Made by a program: the position numbers and the translations under genes. The notes under the pieces were generated by a model. The model saw only the letters and a program-made list of their open reading frames with translations. It was not told the DNA's origin and made no database searches. Positions 6,040-7,546 of a stretch of DNA of 7,546 nucleotides are shown here, piece after piece (position 1 is the stretch's first letter; each line of letters begins with the position of its first letter). The DNA comes from an uncultured Enterocloster sp. (GTDB taxonomy: Bacteria > Bacillota > Clostridia > Lachnospirales > Lachnospiraceae): contig CALWMT010000123.1 in assembly GCA_944382045.1 (NCBI GenBank), forward strand, positions 1-7,546, in the 5' to 3' direction.

Positions 6040-6077
6040 AATAAATATTCTCCTATTTCTTATATTAAGCATCGGCT

Positions 6078-6107
6078 CAGGGCAGCCGCCGGAGGCGGGC
6101 CGCCCTG
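6078..6107 (-). repeat. GC-rich hairpin between pta and ackA
   Basis: Outer arms CAGGGC/GCCCTG, a G-U pair and further G-C pairs give a stem of about 13 bp with one bulge and a 3-nt loop. No U-tract follows, so it is not a classic terminator. It lies 21 nt past the pta stop and 38 nt before the ackA start. It probably works as an mRNA processing or stability element that sets the pta:ackA ratio, or as a partial attenuator (inference). Confidence 0.6.
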
Positions 6108-6128
6108 GCACCTGTCTCTTGCTTTGGC

Positions 6129-7124
6129 TTAGTCGTTCTGGCACTGTACGGCGGTGATGGCAACCACGCCCACGATGTCGTCTGCGGAGCAGCCTCTGGA
6201 CAGGTCATTCACAGGTCTTGCAATGCCCTGGCACATGGGGCCGTAGGCCTCTGCCTTGCCCAGTCTCTGTACCAGCTTGTAGCCGATGTTGCCCGCATCC
6301 AGATCTGGGAATACCAGCACATTCGCATGTCCGGCCACTGCGCTTCCTGGAGCCTTGGAGGCGCCGATCTCGGGAACGATGGCGGCATCCAGCTGCAGCT
6401 CGCCGTCCAGAGCCAGCTCAGGAGCCATCTCCTTGGCAATCCTCGTGGCCTCAACTACCTTGTCCACATCCGCGTGGGAGGCGCTTCCCTTGGAGGAGTG
6501 GGACAGCATAGCCACCTTGGGCTCATGTCCAGTCAGCATCTTGAAGCTCTCAGCGGAGGAAACCGCGATAGCCGCCAGCTCCTCGGGGTTGGGGTTCTGA
6601 TTCAGGCCGCAGTCCGCGAATACAAAGGTTCCATTGTCACCCAGCTCGCAGTTCGGTACCTCCATCAGGAAGAACGCGGAAACAAGCTTGGTGCCCGGCT
6701 TGGTCTTGATCACCTGCAGGCAGGGACGCAGGGTGTTGGCCGTGGAATGGCAGGCGCCGGAAACCATACCGTCCGCATCGCCCATCTTAATCATCAGGCA
6801 GCCATAGTAGGCGTAGTCGCTGAGAATGGTCTCTCTCGCCTTCTCCGGCGTCATGCCCTTCGCCTTGCGCAGCTCCACAAACAGGTCTATGTAGGCCTGT
6901 GTCTTCTCATAGGTCTGCGGGTTGATGATGGTGGCGCCGGAAACATCCAGCCCCTTGCTGTGCTCGCCGATATCCTCGGGGGTGCCGATAATAATCAGGT
7001 TCGCCAGGCCCTCCTTTAAAATCTTCTCAGCGGCCACCCATGTCCGGCGGTCCATAGACTCCGGAAGGACAATGGTCTTCTTGTCCGCTTTTGCTTTCTC
7101 CTTAATCAAATCAATAACTGCCAT
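6129..7124 (-). CDS. pta: Phosphate acetyltransferase
   Basis: This 331-residue enzyme transfers the acetyl group of acetyl-CoA to phosphate, giving acetyl phosphate for AckA. It is the short, single-domain form of about 330 residues found in Firmicutes and Methanosarcina, without the N-terminal regulatory domains of E. coli Pta. Seen: VLPESMDRRTW near the N-terminus, DADGMVSGACHSTANTLRP, LDGELQLDAAIVP, VLVFPDLDAGNIGYKLVQR, and the C-terminal GPMCQGIARPVNDLSRG with S309, R310 and D316, which are the active-site residues by family knowledge. The start has AAAGGGG at 7133-7139, 8 nt upstream of the ATG, and codes for the typical MAVIDLIKEKA. It is the first gene of the pta-ackA unit, with its own promoter about 60 nt upstream. 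No truncation or missing key residue. Confidence 0.97.
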   Translation of the reverse strand: MAVIDLIKEKAKADKKTIVLPESMDRRTWVAAEKILKEGLANLIIIGTPEDIGEHSKGLDVSGATIINPQTYEKTQAYIDLFVELRKAKGMTPEKARETILSDYAYYGCLMIKMGDADGMVSGACHSTANTLRPCLQVIKTKPGTKLVSAFFLMEVPNCELGDNGTFVFADCGLNQNPNPEELAAIAVSSAESFKMLTGHEPKVAMLSHSSKGSASHADVDKVVEATRIAKEMAPELALDGELQLDAAIVPEIGASKAPGSAVAGHANVLVFPDLDAGNIGYKLVQRLGKAEAYGPMCQGIARPVNDLSRGCSADDIVGVVAITAVQCQND

Positions 7125-7152
7125 GATTCATACCCCTTTCGTATTTTTAACC

Positions 7153-7177
7153 GGTCCGGGCACAGATATCCCAGACC
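7153..7177 (-). repeat. 5'-leader hairpin of pta mRNA
   Basis: On the minus strand GGTCTGGG and CCCGGACC form an 8-bp stem (one G-U pair) around a 9-nt loop. It would start within about 6 nt of the predicted transcription start (near 7183). No U-tract follows, so it is not a terminator. A 5'-terminal stem that protects abundant mRNA from decay is the simplest explanation (inference). Confidence 0.55.
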
Positions 7178-7200
7178 CCATATAGTATCATTATATATGG
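7178..7200. repeat. Inverted repeat over the pta -10 region (weak operator candidate)
   Basis: Arms CCATATA (7178-7184) and TATATGG (7194-7200) flank 9 bp and overlap the -10 hexamer and predicted start. The arms are short and AT-rich, so chance is possible. The placement is similar to the much better repeat at the DUF177-rpmF promoter, but the sequences are unrelated. Confidence 0.35.
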
Positions 7201-7218
7201 ATTGGGTGGGGGAAACAA
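7190..7218 (-). promoter_or_regulatory. Sigma-A-type promoter of pta-ackA
   Basis: On the minus strand -35 TTGTTT (7213-7218) and a perfect -10 TATAAT (7190-7195) are 17 bp apart. Both hexamers and spacer length are the same as at the garR promoter. The predicted start near 7183 gives a leader of about 59 nt. The region upstream to the darA terminator also holds two small AT-rich palindromes (7229-7240 and 7255-7270). Confidence 0.78.
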
Positions 7219-7288
7219 GGTGGTTTTGGCAAATTTTTGCACTTTTTTAGATACCTGAATAATAATTCAGACGCTAAGCTCTCATAAC

Positions 7289-7320
7289 AAAAAACCGGGG
7301 CAGAAATCTCCGCTCCGGTT
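7289..7320 (-). terminator. Intrinsic terminator after darA
   Basis: On the minus strand AACCGG...CCGGTT (7315-7320 with 7293-7298) closes a longer imperfect stem with one mismatch and G-U pairs, followed directly by a run of six U (7289-7294). It lies 55 nt past the darA stop and about 70 nt before the pta -35, so it separates the two units. Confidence 0.85.
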
Positions 7321-7325
7321 CTCCC

Positions 7326-7348
7326 GCCAGCTGTCTGGGGCCGCTGGC
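7326..7348 (-). repeat. Additional hairpin in the darA 3' untranslated region
   Basis: GCCAGC (7326-7331) and GCTGGC (7343-7348) form a perfect 6-bp stem with an 11-nt loop, between the darA stop and its terminator. With the terminator it makes a tandem-hairpin 3' end. It has no U-tract of its own. Confidence 0.4.
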
Positions 7349-7375
7349 CAAATTCTGCAGCCGCCCCGTCTGCTG

Positions 7376-7546
7376 CTAAATCTTCTCGTACCGCTCCACA
7401 TTCACCACAAAGATGGTTGCGCCGCCCACCTCCACGTGCATAGGCATGGTGGCATAGTTCACCATGGTGGTGCCGGAGATATAGGGCATGTTCACGGTCA
7501 GCTTCTGGTGCTGGCCGCACTCCTGCTTGATGAGGGAGATAACCTC
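7376..7546 (-). CDS. darA: DarA/PstA family cyclic-di-AMP receptor, C-terminal part (5' end outside window)
   Basis: The last 56 codons are present, read from the window edge to a TAG stop at 7376-7378; an open frame over this stretch on the same strand in another phase is a shadow. The visible protein begins EVISLIKQECGQ, continues MPYISGTTM and ends MHVEVGGATIFVVNVERYEKI. The EVGGATIFVVNV strand near the end is the signature of the PII-like c-di-AMP receptors (YaaQ/DarA/PstA, about 109 residues), so roughly half is present. These cytoplasmic trimers bind cyclic-di-AMP; their output in Firmicutes is not fully known. The nucleotide-binding Asn-Thr-Thr loop of the N-terminal half is outside the window. 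The main reservation is that only one domain half can be seen. Confidence 0.82.
   Translation of the reverse strand, partial: EVISLIKQECGQHQKLTVNMPYISGTTMVNYATMPMHVEVGGATIFVVNVERYEKI

Noticed and set aside
6040..6144. Upstream extension of ackA by 35 codons overlapping the pta end
   Set aside because: The extra residues span the intergenic hairpin and match nothing in acetate kinases; MKILVINCGSSS with its RBS is the family start.
6327..7019. Plus-strand open frame (230 codons) opposite pta, and a similar 247-codon frame over DUF177/ackA and a 195-codon frame over ackA
   Set aside because: All lie opposite well-identified minus-strand genes, and none resembles a known family. GC-rich third positions readily create such frames.
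7153..7177. Pta leader hairpin as riboswitch or attenuator
   Set aside because: The leader is only about 60 nt, with one simple stem, no alternative terminator stem and no U-tract.
7191..7520. Minus-strand open frame of 109 codons at the right end
   Set aside because: It runs through the darA terminator hairpin and the pta promoter in the wrong phase. The correct phase gives the EVGGATIFVVNV signature of DarA and stops at 7376.

Overview
The window looks like chromosomal core DNA of a moderately GC-rich anaerobic Firmicute, most likely a Lachnospiraceae / Clostridium cluster XIVa gut bacterium (inference). The reasons are consensus sigma-A promoters, strong AAGGAG-type ribosome binding sites, intrinsic hairpin-plus-U-tract terminators, the order pta-ackA-DUF177-rpmF, a DarA/PstA-type c-di-AMP receptor and the wording of the L32 protein. 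All eight genes lie on the minus strand, so the window reads from its right end to its left end. I see no mobile element, CRISPR array, tRNA or rRNA, and no convincing plus-strand gene.

Right end to left. (1) 7376-7546: C-terminal 56 codons of darA (c-di-AMP receptor), closed by a U-tract terminator. (2) 7218-4843: a promoter with a perfect -10, a leader hairpin, then pta and ackA, the two-step route from acetyl-CoA to acetate and ATP. A GC-rich hairpin lies between the two genes. (3) 4799-3962: a fully consensus promoter (TTGACA-17-TATAAT) embedded in a perfect 11-bp inverted repeat drives a DUF177/YceD protein and ribosomal protein L32 (rpmF), ended by a terminator. (4) 3919-2016: an exported 5'-nucleotidase/metallophosphatase with a LysM module between its two catalytic domains, with its own terminator. 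(5) 2001-1: a two-gene unit with its own promoter, leader hairpin and terminator. It encodes GarR (tartronate semialdehyde reductase) followed by a dihydrodipicolinate-synthase-superfamily aldolase.

How they work together. Pta and AckA make ATP from acetyl-CoA. The garR-aldolase pair fits a catabolic step in which an aldolase splits a 2-keto-3-deoxy sugar acid to pyruvate plus tartronate semialdehyde, and GarR reduces the latter to glycerate; both products would feed the acetyl-CoA/acetate branch. That substrate assignment is inference. The 5'-nucleotidase would salvage phosphate or nucleosides outside the cell. rpmF and DUF177 belong to ribosome biogenesis.

Most of the window is ordinary, well-known genes. 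The points worth a second look are the palindrome enclosing the DUF177-rpmF promoter, the self-contained garR-aldolase unit without a GarL-type aldolase, the LysM insertion in the nucleotidase, and near-identical promoter plus 5'-hairpin architecture at pta and garR. I did not find evidence of a wholly new system.
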